NCBI GenBank assembly: GCA_038530555.1
Contig: JBCBCN010000001.1
Span: forward strand, 496,001 to 560,000
Direction: 5' to 3'
DNA length: 64,000 nt
DNA from: HKCCE3408 sp038530555
GTDB lineage: Bacteria > Pseudomonadota > Alphaproteobacteria > Rhodobacterales > Rhodobacteraceae
The translations under genes and the position numbers were made by a program. Positions within the stretch are counted from its first letter, which is position 1; each line of letters begins with the position of its first letter. Positions 35,228-44,486 of this stretch are shown one piece after another. Under the pieces are notes generated by a model, which did not search any database, was not told the origin of the DNA, and saw only the letters and a program-made list of their open reading frames with translations.

Positions 35228-36154
35228 ATGATCTTATGCTGCGGCGAAGCGCTGATCGACATGCTGCCCCGTCAGACCGAGGACGGCGCACTCGCCTTCA
35301 GCCCCTTTCCCGGCGGCGCGGTCTTCAACACCGCCGTGGCTTTGGCCCGGTTGGGCACGTCGACAGGCCTGTTCACCGGGCTTTCAAGCGATCTTTTCGG
35401 CACGCAGCTCGAAGGTGTGCTGCGCGGCAATGGCGTGAATGCCGATCTCGCCATTCGCTCCGACCGGCCTACGACCCTGGCCTTTGTCCGCCTGATCGAG
35501 GGTCAGGCCGAATACGCCTTTTACGACGAAAACACCGCCGGGCGGATGCTGAACGAGGACGAGCTTCCCACCGAACTGCCCGGGGTCCAGGCGCTCTTTT
35601 TCGGCGGGATCAGCCTCGCGGTGGAGCCTTGCGCCGCCGCCTATCAGGCACTGTGTCTCAGGGAGGCTGCGCGCCTGCCGGTGATGCTCGATCCCAATGT
35701 ACGGCCCGGCTTCATCGCCGATGAGGCGCGCTACCGCGCCCGGATCGACGCGATGATCGCGGTGGCCGATATCGTGAAGCTGTCGGATGAGGATCTGCGC
35801 TGGCTCGAAGGCCCGGGCGAGGATCTGGCCGAGCTTGCGGGTCGCATCCGCGCGCGGGGTCCGGCCGTGGTCTGCATCACCGAAGGCGCCAAGGGTGTGA
35901 CGGCTTACCATGCGGGCGGGCGGGTCTTCGTCCCGGCCCTCAAGGCTGAAGTGGTGGACACGGTTGGCGCGGGCGACACGTTCAATGCCGGTCTGATGGC
36001 GCATCTGTCTGAGGCGGGCGCGCTCGACAAGGCCGCGCTGCGCAGCCTGCCGGAGGGGGTGCTGACCGCCGCCCTCACCCTGGGCAACCAAGCGGCAGCA
36101 ATCACCGTCAGCCGCGCGGGCGCCAACCCGCCCCGCCGAGATGAATTGGCGTGA
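35228..36154 (+). CDS. PfkB-family sugar kinase, probably fructokinase
   Basis: 308 aa. The PfkB signatures are present: FPGGAVFNTAVALARLG near residue 30 and the catalytic DTVGAGDTFNAGLM near the C-terminus, with LDPNVRPGFI between. It phosphorylates a sugar with ATP; FPGGA and the NVRPG motif favour fructokinase. ATG 35228 has an excellent ribosome site (AAGGAGG, 5 nt away). The dtd gene follows after 16 nt. Confidence 0.88.
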   Translation: MILCCGEALIDMLPRQTEDGALAFSPFPGGAVFNTAVALARLGTSTGLFTGLSSDLFGTQLEGVLRGNGVNADLAIRSDRPTTLAFVRLIEGQAEYAFYDENTAGRMLNEDELPTELPGVQALFFGGISLAVEPCAAAYQALCLREAARLPVMLDPNVRPGFIADEARYRARIDAMIAVADIVKLSDEDLRWLEGPGEDLAELAGRIRARGPAVVCITEGAKGVTAYHAGGRVFVPALKAEVVDTVGAGDTFNAGLMAHLSEAGALDKAALRSLPEGVLTAALTLGNQAAAITVSRAGANPPRRDELA

Positions 36155-36170
36155 CGCGTTGGGCTGAGCC

Positions 36171-36608
36171 ATGCGCGCGCTGATCCAACGGGTCACCCAG
36201 GCCGACGTCGCCGTCGCCGGTGAGGTGATCGGCCGGATCGGGCCGGGCATCCTGGTCCTGGTCTGCGCCATGCGCGGCGATACCGAGGCCAACGCGCACG
36301 CCATGGCCGCTAAGATCGCCAAGCTGCGGATCTTTCAAGACGAGAACGGCAAGATGAACCGCGCGCTGACGCAGACCGGTGGCGCGGCCCTGGTCGTGAG
36401 CCAGTTTACCCTCGCCGCCGATCTCAAATCGGGCAATCGGCCCGGCTTTTCCGCCGCCGCGACGCCGGACGAGGGTGAGGCGCTCTACCTGGCCTTCGCC
36501 GAAGCGCTAGCCGGCCTTGGCGTGCCCATAGAAACGGGCCGCTTCGGGACGGATATGGCGGTCAGCCTGACCAATGACGGGCCGGTAACGATCTGGCTCG
36601 AGCTTTAA
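36171..36608 (+). CDS. dtd: D-aminoacyl-tRNA deacylase
   Basis: 145 aa, standard size. Catalytic and substrate motifs SQFTLAAD and NDGPVTIWLEL are intact, plus the RVTQADVAVAGEVIGRIGPG start. It hydrolyses D-amino acids from mischarged tRNAs in the cytosol. Likely co-transcribed with the kinase; its end overlaps the convergent large membrane protein gene by 4 nt. Confidence 0.96.
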   Translation: MRALIQRVTQADVAVAGEVIGRIGPGILVLVCAMRGDTEANAHAMAAKIAKLRIFQDENGKMNRALTQTGGAALVVSQFTLAADLKSGNRPGFSAAATPDEGEALYLAFAEALAGLGVPIETGRFGTDMAVSLTNDGPVTIWLEL

Positions 36609-39241
36609 GGCGTATCCGACGCGGTTTCCACCACGCCCGGCTCTGGGTCAGCGGTCTCGAAAGTCGGGCCGCATTCGAAAACCCGCACTTGGCGCGCCCC
36701 GGCTCCACGTTCTGAGCTTTCGCCCGTACCGAACGCGCTCAGCGTGATGTTTTGCTCCGCCAGCGCGTCGTGGCGTGCATCGGGATCGAAAAAGGCCCGT
36801 CCCGTCACGGCGCGGGCGATCAGCTCGGCCACATGCTCGGCCCGATCCTCGGAAATCTCCAGATTGCCCATGGGATCACCCGTCGCGCTGGCACTGCCGA
36901 GGACCAAGAGATCGAGGGGCTCCGCTTCGTCCGACTGACGCCGCGTGGCCAGAAAGCTCTCGATCTCGCCTGTCAATTGCCGCGCCGGGCCCGCCGTCAA
37001 CCGCCGCGCACCTTCGCCAAAAAGCAGCGGTCCGCCGATCTGACTTCCGTCCCGCAGGCAGGCATTCACCGTCAGCGCTTGGGTGATCCTATTGTCACCG
37101 ATCTGACCCAGGGCGGCCATCAAAGCCGCATCTGCCCCGTCAAACCCGGTGGCCGGTCCGCCACCGCCATTGCCCTGAAATGACAGCTCCCAATTCCAGC
37201 GCCAATTGGTACTCACAGGCGGTCGCAAGCGCGGCCCGACCAAAGCCGCCTCGATCTGCTCCAGCGTCTCGGACTGCCCGGCCAGTTGCAGGGCCAAAGC
37301 GCGCTGAAGCCGGACGAGTTCTTCTATAAGCGCTGGATCGGTGCCGCTCCGCTCTGGAAGGGCCTGGGCAAGATCGTTGATCGCGGTGGCGATTGCGGTC
37401 AGCTCCTCAAAATGGCGGGACCAGTGCTCGGGCAATGGTGCGGGAGGCAGGTCCAAGATACTCTCGTTCAAGGCCGCCAGAGCGCGCTCCACACCGCTCA
37501 AATCCACCTCGCCCGAGCCCACAGACAAAGCAAGCTCATTGATCAAAGCCTGAAACGTGACCTCATTCGGTACGCCCGTCCCGAAGATAAACCGCAATCC
37601 CGGGCGCCAAGGGTCATTCTGCCCTCCGGTCCCGTCAGGCAAATACGGCACCGGCACGAGCAATGGAAAACTTGGCAAATCCGCGCGCAGATTTGGCAGC
37701 AAGACCGCCCGCTGTAGCCGCGAGATCTCCTCGACCCGTGCGGTCAGGGCAGAGAGTTGCTCACGTAAGTCCGTGCCGGGCTCAGAGGGGGGGGCCTCCG
37801 ACGCATCATCCTCATCCTTCGGCGGCTCCTGCGGGTCAGGGTCATCCTGCGGCTCAAAGGTCGAGGCCTCGTGGATCGTCGAGCGCCGGACCAAAATGCG
37901 ACGGTCTGGATGCTCGGCCATCGCCAAGAACGCCCATTCGCCAAAATCTCCGAGGTAATAATACCGCTCGGTCTGAAACTGCATCGCCGTGTTCTGTTCG
38001 TCCCCACGCGGCCGCGCTTCAAGCTGAGACGTGTTCGGTCCGTTGCGTTGCCCAACAGTCAGGGTCACTTCTGGGAATTCATAGTCGAGGACCCGGCAGA
38101 AAAACCGTCGGTAGTTGCTGAACGGCTCGACCCAAGCGATAGCGCCTATTTCAGCCCGATCCGGGCAAGTCGAACGCCCTGTTGTCCGATCCGCATTCTC
38201 TCCGCCAGCAGCCGGTTCGTTATCATCATTTTCATGGCGGTCGAGGTAACTTGCAAAACGCAGGATGCCAAACGCCGGGCGCAATAGATTGGGTACCCGG
38301 TCAGATGCAAAATCACTCACGCTTTTGTCGGTTAGAAAAGTAGCGTTTCTATATTGCCAAGCAGAGGCAAACATCACTGAGATCACCGCAACGATGATCG
38401 TTGACGTCCAAGCAGGACGGCTGCGACCTCGCTCCAGAACCCTAATCGTCCGAGCTTTGATAAATTCCGGCATGAAATGCCACGCCTGTCCGAGAGCTGT
38501 CTTGGTGTTGAGAACCGGTTTGCTCTGCGTCAGCTTGGAGAAAGGGTTCTTCGTGAAGTCCCAAAACCACCGCACAGCGTCGGCGCAGATTTCGGACATT
38601 TCCTTCGCCACATTTTTATACTTGGCGCTGAGCTGGAGCCGTGCATCATGTCTAAGATCGAGCCAAGTCGTCCTGATATTGACAAGTGAGCCGTCCAAAT
38701 GATTGCGCGATCTTGAGGCCCAATTGCTCAATCGGCGCATCGTGTCGGACTGCTCGGTCGGCAGTTCGCTCAACGCAATCAAACCATTAAAAATGGCGCG
38801 ATAAATTCGCACGAAGGGATATGTCGGAGCGCTCAAAATGACCAGAAAGAACGCGGCGACAGCCACCCCCAACACGTGCACTGCAGCGAAAGCTATAAGG
38901 TAGAAGACCGCCCATGCGTAGACGAAAATAGGAAAGACGACTAATGCTAACGCAGCAAGAATACAAAGAAATATAGTCAAAGTAACCACAAATCCCACAG
39001 CAGCAAAAATTGAGTAGACGAAGATCTCGACGTAAAAAACGGCATTCGAGATCAGCAATTCGACGATATCAAAACCAACAAGATTGATGCTTGCCGGCAC
39101 ATCGTAGGCGCGCATCCGGTTCGCTTCGATAATGATGGCTGACACCGTCAGTACCGTGCCGATAAGCTGAATCCAGTTTAATAGAGTGAGGTCCTTGCGC
39201 TCACCGCCCCCGCCCGCTTCCGCTTTGTCTACATCCGCCAT
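36605..39241 (-). CDS. large membrane protein with OmpA-like C-terminal domain
   Basis: 878 aa from ATG 39241, which has a GAGGG ribosome site; an ATG nine codons upstream is possible. The N-terminal quarter has about five transmembrane helices, another follows near residue 290, then a periplasmic-looking region with an acidic/Pro-rich linker (about 455-500) and helical segments. The last ~110 residues carry an OmpA-type peptidoglycan-binding pattern (LVLGSASATGDPMGNLEISEDRAEHV...LSAFGTGESS). The first ~900 bp are AT-rich compared with the flanks. No known family fits the whole; it might anchor an inner-membrane complex to the cell wall. Confidence 0.75.
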   Translation of the reverse strand: MADVDKAEAGGGGERKDLTLLNWIQLIGTVLTVSAIIIEANRMRAYDVPASINLVGFDIVELLISNAVFYVEIFVYSIFAAVGFVVTLTIFLCILAALALVVFPIFVYAWAVFYLIAFAAVHVLGVAVAAFFLVILSAPTYPFVRIYRAIFNGLIALSELPTEQSDTMRRLSNWASRSRNHLDGSLVNIRTTWLDLRHDARLQLSAKYKNVAKEMSEICADAVRWFWDFTKNPFSKLTQSKPVLNTKTALGQAWHFMPEFIKARTIRVLERGRSRPAWTSTIIVAVISVMFASAWQYRNATFLTDKSVSDFASDRVPNLLRPAFGILRFASYLDRHENDDNEPAAGGENADRTTGRSTCPDRAEIGAIAWVEPFSNYRRFFCRVLDYEFPEVTLTVGQRNGPNTSQLEARPRGDEQNTAMQFQTERYYYLGDFGEWAFLAMAEHPDRRILVRRSTIHEASTFEPQDDPDPQEPPKDEDDASEAPPSEPGTDLREQLSALTARVEEISRLQRAVLLPNLRADLPSFPLLVPVPYLPDGTGGQNDPWRPGLRFIFGTGVPNEVTFQALINELALSVGSGEVDLSGVERALAALNESILDLPPAPLPEHWSRHFEELTAIATAINDLAQALPERSGTDPALIEELVRLQRALALQLAGQSETLEQIEAALVGPRLRPPVSTNWRWNWELSFQGNGGGGPATGFDGADAALMAALGQIGDNRITQALTVNACLRDGSQIGGPLLFGEGARRLTAGPARQLTGEIESFLATRRQSDEAEPLDLLVLGSASATGDPMGNLEISEDRAEHVAELIARAVTGRAFFDPDARHDALAEQNITLSAFGTGESSERGAGARQVRVFECGPTFETADPEPGVVETASDTP

Positions 39242-39520
39242 ACCAAAACCCTCACGCTTGCGGAGCATGCTGATAACGACCTGACCGTGACACCCTTTGC
39301 GGGCCCAAGCACCGTCGTCAAAATCCGGGTGCGATCAGAAAAGTCTCAAAGCAAAACGCATGCACCATTAACCAATCTGACTATGAAGCCAGGGGCGATG
39401 CGATTCTGTCAATGATTTGACCAAAGGTAAGCTCGGCGGGCGCGTGTCCTGATGGCGCCCTGCTCAAGTCTTCATCGACACGGCTTGATCGACATGACGT
39501 AATCGATCTGGCGATGCCTC

Positions 39521-40699
39521 CTACACCGCCGCACCCCGTGTCACATCTGCATTGTAGAGCCAGTCGTAGCGCCGCGTCAGAAACCCCGGGGCCGCCGCTG
39601 ATATCAGCCGCAGACCGGCATAGCCCACATGCCGTTTGATCCCGCTGAGATGGTAGCGCCGGGCATTGGCCGAGGCCTCGCCCACGATCCGGGTCACTCT
39701 GGGCGCGCGCGCCGCTTGGAACGCGTCAAAGGCTTCGCGCGCGCTGGCCCCGGCCTCCAGGCAATCTGCCAGAACCCAAGCATCCTCCAGCGCCATATTC
39801 GCACCTTGGGCCAGGAACGGCAGCGTCGCATGGGCCGCATCGCCGATCACCAAGGCCGCCGCCTCCCCCTCAGCCCAGCCCCATTGCCGCGCAACCGGGT
39901 GCAGGAACAGACCCCAGAGATATGTCCGCTCCACCCGGGACAACAGCTCGGTCACCTCCGGGGCGAAATCGGCGAAAGCGGCGCGCAGGTTGGCCGGGTC
40001 GTCCTCTTGGCTCCAGCCTTCCTCCGCCCAGCTCTCACGCTCCTGCACAGCCGCCAGGTTGATCAGCCGCGTGCCGTCTTCTGTCAGAACCGGGTAGCGC
40101 ACCACGTGGCGGCCCGGGCCCATGAACACATGCGCCGCGTCGGGGGTGTCGCAGAGATCTGGCAAAAGCGCGCGCCAGGCCACCTGCCCGGTAAAGCGCG
40201 GCGCTGCCGCGGGCTCTAGCGCCCTTCGAAGCTTGGATTTGATCCCGTCCGCCCCGATCACGAGGCCGGTCTCCACTTTCTCTCCACCCGCCAAATGAAG
40301 GCGCACCGGCGCGCCTAGGGTCAGGTCCTCGATGCGCTGGCCCAGGCGCAGATCCACGCCCGCCTCGCGCGCTGCCTCGGCCAAGATGCCGATCAGCGCA
40401 ACCCGGTGGGTCAGCCGGTAGCGGTCAGACAAGGGGATACGCGCCACGTCCGCACCGCTCAGCCCGTCGCGCAGAACCGCCCCTTCCGAGGCAAGCGTGT
40501 GCGCCATCAGAGCCTCTTCCAGTCCCAGGGCGCGCAGCACCGCGAGCCCGTTGGGCGACACCTGCAGCCCTGCCCCCAGATCCGCGAGCGCGGGCGCCTG
40601 TTCCAGCACACGGACCCGCCAGCCGCGCCGCGCCAGCGCTAGACCGGCGGTCAGCCCCGCAACGCCGGCCCCTAGGATTGTGATGTCAGCGGGCGTCAT
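39521..40699 (-). CDS. FAD-dependent monooxygenase (salicylate/3-hydroxybenzoate hydroxylase-like)
   Basis: 392 aa. The N-terminal dinucleotide motif GAGVAGLTAGLALARRG, the mid-protein G-A-D-G-I-K-S motif and the second FAD motif GDAAHATLPFLAQGANMALEDA are all present. It belongs to class A aromatic hydroxylases that use NAD(P)H and oxygen. No aromatic degradation genes are nearby, so the substrate is open. Confidence 0.88.
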   Translation of the reverse strand: MTPADITILGAGVAGLTAGLALARRGWRVRVLEQAPALADLGAGLQVSPNGLAVLRALGLEEALMAHTLASEGAVLRDGLSGADVARIPLSDRYRLTHRVALIGILAEAAREAGVDLRLGQRIEDLTLGAPVRLHLAGGEKVETGLVIGADGIKSKLRRALEPAAAPRFTGQVAWRALLPDLCDTPDAAHVFMGPGRHVVRYPVLTEDGTRLINLAAVQERESWAEEGWSQEDDPANLRAAFADFAPEVTELLSRVERTYLWGLFLHPVARQWGWAEGEAAALVIGDAAHATLPFLAQGANMALEDAWVLADCLEAGASAREAFDAFQAARAPRVTRIVGEASANARRYHLSGIKRHVGYAGLRLISAAAPGFLTRRYDWLYNADVTRGAAV

Positions 40700-40745
40700 G
40701 GCCGCTCACCGCCTTCCTGCGCGCAGGCGAAACCGGGTGCGCAAA

Positions 40746-40773
40746 TGAAAAGGGGCACCCGCTTCGGTGCCCC
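40746..40773 (-). terminator. intrinsic terminator downstream of dksA
   Basis: On the minus strand GGGGCACC/GGTGCCCC form an 8-bp stem followed by TTTTCATTT, 25 nt after the DksA stop. Confidence 0.8.
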
Positions 40774-40797
40774 AGTTCGCAAAACACGCGCGCCATA

Positions 40798-41220
40798 TCA
40801 GTCGTCGCGGTGAACTTTTTCGCGGCGCTCATGCTGCTCTTGGGCTTCCAGGCTCATGGTCGCGATCGGGCGCGCATCCAGCCGTTTCAGAGAGATCGGC
40901 TCACCCGTCACATCGCAATAGCCATATTCGCCCTCATCAATGCGGCGCAGCGCGCTGTCGATCTTCGAGATCAGCTTGCGCTGCCGGTCCCGCGTGCGCA
41001 GCTCCAGCGCCCGGTCGGTTTCCTCCGAGGCGCGGTCCGCCACATCCGGTATATTGCGCGTGCCGTCTTGCAACGCTTCCACGGTGCCGCGGCTCTCGGC
41101 GAGCAGATCTTCCTTCCACGCCAACAGCTTGCGGCGGAAATACTCAATCTGGCGCTCGTTCATAAACGGCTCATCTTCGGCGGGATGGTAATCATCCGGC
41201 AAGAAAGTCTCTGCCTTCAT
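40798..41220 (-). CDS. dksA: DksA/TraR family RNA polymerase-binding regulator with degenerate zinc finger
   Basis: 140 aa from ATG 41220 (the frame opens 21 codons earlier). The coiled-coil segment with D-x-A-x-x-A tip (DVADRASEETDRALELRTRDRQ) and the YCDVTGEPISLKRLDARP region match DksA. The canonical finger needs four cysteines, but here only one is left, as known for some alphaproteobacterial DksA homologues. It modifies RNA polymerase kinetics in the stringent response. A clear terminator follows. Confidence 0.9.
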   Translation of the reverse strand: MKAETFLPDDYHPAEDEPFMNERQIEYFRRKLLAWKEDLLAESRGTVEALQDGTRNIPDVADRASEETDRALELRTRDRQRKLISKIDSALRRIDEGEYGYCDVTGEPISLKRLDARPIATMSLEAQEQHERREKVHRDD

Positions 41221-41425
41221 GTCGCTCTTCTCCTCTCGCCCCGCAGCGGGGCGCCCCTGGATCTCGCCACTCACAATTGGCACTCGCTTGGTCTGGTTGT
41301 CATGCGCGACTCCCCGCGCGCCGAATAGCCCAAGCGAGCCGCCTTGTCACCCTTGATCTTGGCAAGTATTGCGGTGTTAGGGCGGCCGATGACGAAATGC
41401 CGTTTTTTCTTGTGAGGACAAACTA

Positions 41426-42265
41426 ATGCGCTTCGACGGGACGTCCAATTATGTTGCCACCGAGGATCTGCGTGTCGCGGTCAATGCCGCCGTTACGCTC
41501 GAGCGTCCGCTTCTGGTCAAGGGAGAGCCCGGCACCGGCAAGACCGAGCTTGCGCGGCAAGTGGCCCAGGCGCTCGATCTGCCGATCATCGAATGGCATG
41601 TGAAATCGACGACCCGCGCCGCCCAGGGGCTTTACGAATACGACGCCGTCAGCCGCTTGCGCGACAGCCAACTGGGCGAGGACCGCGTCCACGACGTTGC
41701 CAATTATATCCGCCGCGGCAAGCTGTGGCAGGCCTTCGCCCATGAGGGCAAATGCGTGCTTTTGATCGATGAGGTCGACAAGGCCGATATCGAGTTTCCC
41801 AATGACCTGCTCCAAGAACTCGACCGGATGGAGTTCTTTGTCTACGAGACCGGCGAGACGATCCGCGCCCGGACCCGCCCCATCGTCATCATAACCTCCA
41901 ACAACGAAAAAGAGCTGCCCGACGCGTTCCTCAGGCGCTGCTTTTTCCACTACATCCGCTTCCCCGATATCGAGACGATGAAACAGATCGTCGAGGTCCA
42001 TCATCCCGGCATCAAACCCGCACTGCTCACCACGGCGCTGACGCAATTCTACGAAATCCGCGATCAGCAGGGCCTGAAGAAAAAGCCCTCGACCTCCGAG
42101 GTGCTCGACTGGCTCAAGCTGCTTCTAGCCGAAGACCTCGACCCCGAAGATCTCCGCCGCGACGGCGCCTCCGCGCTCCCCAAACTCCACGGCGCGCTCT
42201 TGAAAAACGAGCAAGACGTGGCCCTGTTCGAGCGCCTCGCCTTCATGGCGCGCGGCAGTCGTTAA
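41426..42265 (+). CDS. MoxR-type AAA+ ATPase
   Basis: 279 aa. Walker A GEPGTGKTE (about 32-40), Walker B LLIDEVDKAD, sensor-1 IITSNNEKELPDAFLRRC and HYIRFPD fit the MoxR family. MoxR ATPases pair with VWA-domain proteins as metal-insertion or protein-remodelling chaperones; the matching CoxE-type VWA gene is 3 kb downstream (45224). Probably cytoplasmic. Confidence 0.92.
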   Translation: MRFDGTSNYVATEDLRVAVNAAVTLERPLLVKGEPGTGKTELARQVAQALDLPIIEWHVKSTTRAAQGLYEYDAVSRLRDSQLGEDRVHDVANYIRRGKLWQAFAHEGKCVLLIDEVDKADIEFPNDLLQELDRMEFFVYETGETIRARTRPIVIITSNNEKELPDAFLRRCFFHYIRFPDIETMKQIVEVHHPGIKPALLTTALTQFYEIRDQQGLKKKPSTSEVLDWLKLLLAEDLDPEDLRRDGASALPKLHGALLKNEQDVALFERLAFMARGSR

Positions 42266-42286
42266 GATCGGGCGTTAAGATAGCGA

Positions 42287-42319
42287 CTTCATTTTTCCCT
42301 AAATACTCCCGCCGGAGGC
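42287..42319 (-). repeat. dispersed GGGAGTATTT...AAAATGAAG element, copy 3
   Basis: On the minus strand GCCTCCGGCGGGAGTATTT then AGGGAAAAATGAAG. It is 21 nt after the MoxR stop but in antisense orientation, unlike the other copies. Confidence 0.75.
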
Positions 42320-42424
42320 ACACCAACATGCACGCCTGGGCAACACGAATGCCACGGCGCGGCACTCGGAGCGCAAAACCGCTAGGTCAGGACCGGACGA
42401 TGGTCTAGGACGGGCGCGAGAGCT

Positions 42425-42874
42425 ATGCGAGCCGCACCCACCATACGCCCCCTTGCGCCAGAGGACCGCGACGCCTGGGCCCCGCTCTGGCGCGGCTATC
42501 TGGCGTTCTACGGCACCGAGCGCGATGAGGCGCAGTTCGATCTGACCTTCGCGCGCTACACCGAGCCGGACCGCGCCGACATGCTGGCCTGGCTCGCCTG
42601 GGATGGCAAGGCAGCGCTCGGCCTCGTCCATGTCATCGTCCACGCCCATGGCTGGCACGCCGCCCCGGTCAGCTACTTGCAAGACCTCTTCACAACGCCC
42701 GAGGCGCGCGGCCGAGGCGTGGCGCGCGCTCTGATCGAAACGGTCTACGCCCATGCTGATCAAGCCGGGCATGCCGGGGTCTACTGGCTCACGCAAAGCG
42801 GCAATATCACGGCCCAGCACCTCTATGACCGCCTGGCCACCAAGACGGATTTCATCAAATATGCCCGCCCCTAG
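42425..42874 (+). CDS. GNAT family N-acetyltransferase
   Basis: 149 aa. The acetyl-CoA-binding signature appears as LQDLFTTPEARGRGVARALIETVYAHA, followed by VYWLTQSGNITAQHLYDRLA. It would transfer an acetyl group to an amine on an unknown substrate. The 3' end overlaps the next gene by 14 nt. Confidence 0.9.
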   Translation: MRAAPTIRPLAPEDRDAWAPLWRGYLAFYGTERDEAQFDLTFARYTEPDRADMLAWLAWDGKAALGLVHVIVHAHGWHAAPVSYLQDLFTTPEARGRGVARALIETVYAHADQAGHAGVYWLTQSGNITAQHLYDRLATKTDFIKYARP

Positions 42875-44240
42875 CCGCCTCACAGCGCTCTTGGGCGTCC
42901 TAGCGCTCAGCGCCTGCGTCACGGCCCCGCCGAGCGCCACGCCGCCCCCGCCCGAGGCCGACCGCGCCGCCCAAGCCCCGAGCAATGCGCTTGCCGGCAT
43001 AGCCCGCTTTCCCGCCCGCGCCGGGCCACCGCCCAGCCGGGGCAACGCCGCCATGGCCCGCGATTTCCGCGACCTGGCCTTTCGCATGGAAAGTGGCCGT
43101 ACCCTGCCCGTGCTCAGCCGCTTCGAAGGCCCGATCACTGTGCGCGTGGCCCCCGGCGCACCGCCGGGCCTAACAGCCGATCTCGACGCGCTCATCACCC
43201 GCCTGCGCGGTGAGGCCGGGATCGACATCGCCCGAACCGCCGCCCCCGCAGCCTCGATCAATATCGAAACCCTGCCCCGCGCCCGCCTGCAACGGGTCGT
43301 GCCGCAGGCCGCCTGTTTCGTGGTACCGCGCGTGGCCTCCTGGGCCGAGTTCCGCCGCGCGCGCGGCTCCGACACGCTCGACTGGACCACGCTTATCGCG
43401 CGCGAACGCGTGGCTGTCTTCATTCCAGACGATGTCGCCCCGCAAGAGATCCGCGACTGCCTGCATGAGGAAATCGGCCAGGCAATCGGCCCCCTCAATG
43501 ACCTCTACCGCCTGCCCGACAGCGTCTTCAACGACGACAATTTCCACGCCGTGCTGACCGGCTTCGACATGCTGATCCTGCGCGCCTATTACGATCCGTC
43601 GCTCAGCGCGGGCATGTCCGAGGCCGAAGTCACGGCCCGCCTGCCCGCGATCCTCGACCGGCTGAACCCGGGCGGGCGCGGGCGCGCCGATCCGGTGGCC
43701 CAACCTACGCCGCGCGGCTGGGTCGATCTGATCGAGACCGCGCTCGGGCCCGGCACGTCTCCCACCGCCCGCCGCCAGGCCGCCGAACAAGCGCTGGCCT
43801 TCGCCCAGGCCAATGGCTGGAGCGATACCAGGCTGGGCTTTTCCTATTTTGCGCTCGGTCGTCTCAGCCTCGGTCGCTCCACCGCCGAGGCCGTGACCGC
43901 GTTCGAACAGGCCAGCGTCATCTTCGAGGCCGCAGCACCCGGCTCGATCCAGAGCGCGCAGATCGATATGCAATTGGCCGCCTTTGCCCTATCTGCAGGG
44001 GAATGGCCCAGGGCGCTCGCGCTGTCCCGCGGCGCGCAACCCGCCGCCGCCCGCGCCGAAAACGCCGCGCTTTTGGCGACGCTCTTGATGGTCGAGGCCC
44101 AGGCGCTCGACCGGCTGGGCCGCCCGGATGAGGCGGCGGGGCCCCGCATGGACAGCGTCGCCTGGGCTCGCTATGGCTTCGGCTCCATGCGCGAGGTCGA
44201 GGCACGTCTGAGCGAAATCTCAGCGCTCGCCGCCAACTAG
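42861..44240 (+). CDS. DUF2927 lipoprotein, copy 2, with helical-repeat C-terminus
   Basis: 459 aa from ATG 42861. The signal peptide has lipobox LSAC. The DUF2927 part (about 60-275) contains DCLHEEIGQAIGPLNDL, SVFNDDNF and ILRAYYDPSLSAGM, the same key residues as the copy at 31118. Unlike copy 1, it continues with a ~180-residue helical tail that resembles TPR/Sel1-like repeats (ALAFAQANGW, AVTAFEQASVIFEAAAPG). The start overlaps the GNAT gene. Located within the MoxR-VWA cluster. Confidence 0.82.
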   Translation: MPAPSRLTALLGVLALSACVTAPPSATPPPPEADRAAQAPSNALAGIARFPARAGPPPSRGNAAMARDFRDLAFRMESGRTLPVLSRFEGPITVRVAPGAPPGLTADLDALITRLRGEAGIDIARTAAPAASINIETLPRARLQRVVPQAACFVVPRVASWAEFRRARGSDTLDWTTLIARERVAVFIPDDVAPQEIRDCLHEEIGQAIGPLNDLYRLPDSVFNDDNFHAVLTGFDMLILRAYYDPSLSAGMSEAEVTARLPAILDRLNPGGRGRADPVAQPTPRGWVDLIETALGPGTSPTARRQAAEQALAFAQANGWSDTRLGFSYFALGRLSLGRSTAEAVTAFEQASVIFEAAAPGSIQSAQIDMQLAAFALSAGEWPRALALSRGAQPAAARAENAALLATLLMVEAQALDRLGRPDEAAGPRMDSVAWARYGFGSMREVEARLSEISALAAN

Positions 44241-44284
44241 GCATCATTTAAGCGCCCGCATCGTCCAACCTTAGGAGACCGGCC

Positions 44285-44458
44285 ATGTTCACGATCCCAT
44301 CGCTTGCCGGTCTTTGCGCGGGCGCCATTACCGGCGCCATCATGGCGGCCCGGCGGCGCGGCAACGGCGCCGACATGCTGCAATATGGCGTAGCTTTCGG
44401 GCTGATCGGCTTTGTAATCGGCATCATCTTTTCGCTCGTGCTCCCGCCGCCGAGCTGA
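44285..44458 (+). CDS. 57-aa two-helix membrane protein
   Basis: ATG 44285 with AGGAG 9 nt upstream encodes a short protein with one Gly/Ala-rich helix (LAGLCAGAITGAIMAA), a basic turn RRRGNG and a second helix (GVAFGLIGFVIGIIFSLVL) ending PPPS. The hairpin topology and good ribosome site support it as a real gene of unknown function. Confidence 0.65.
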   Translation: MFTIPSLAGLCAGAITGAIMAARRRGNGADMLQYGVAFGLIGFVIGIIFSLVLPPPS

Positions 44459-44486
44459 GGCCCTGAACTGAAGTGAGGCGCTTGGC

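Noticed and set aside
36605..39241. Zorya-type (ZorA/ZorB) defence component
   Set aside because: Only the membrane-plus-OmpA logic is similar; there is no MotA-like partner, helicase or other Zorya gene nearby.
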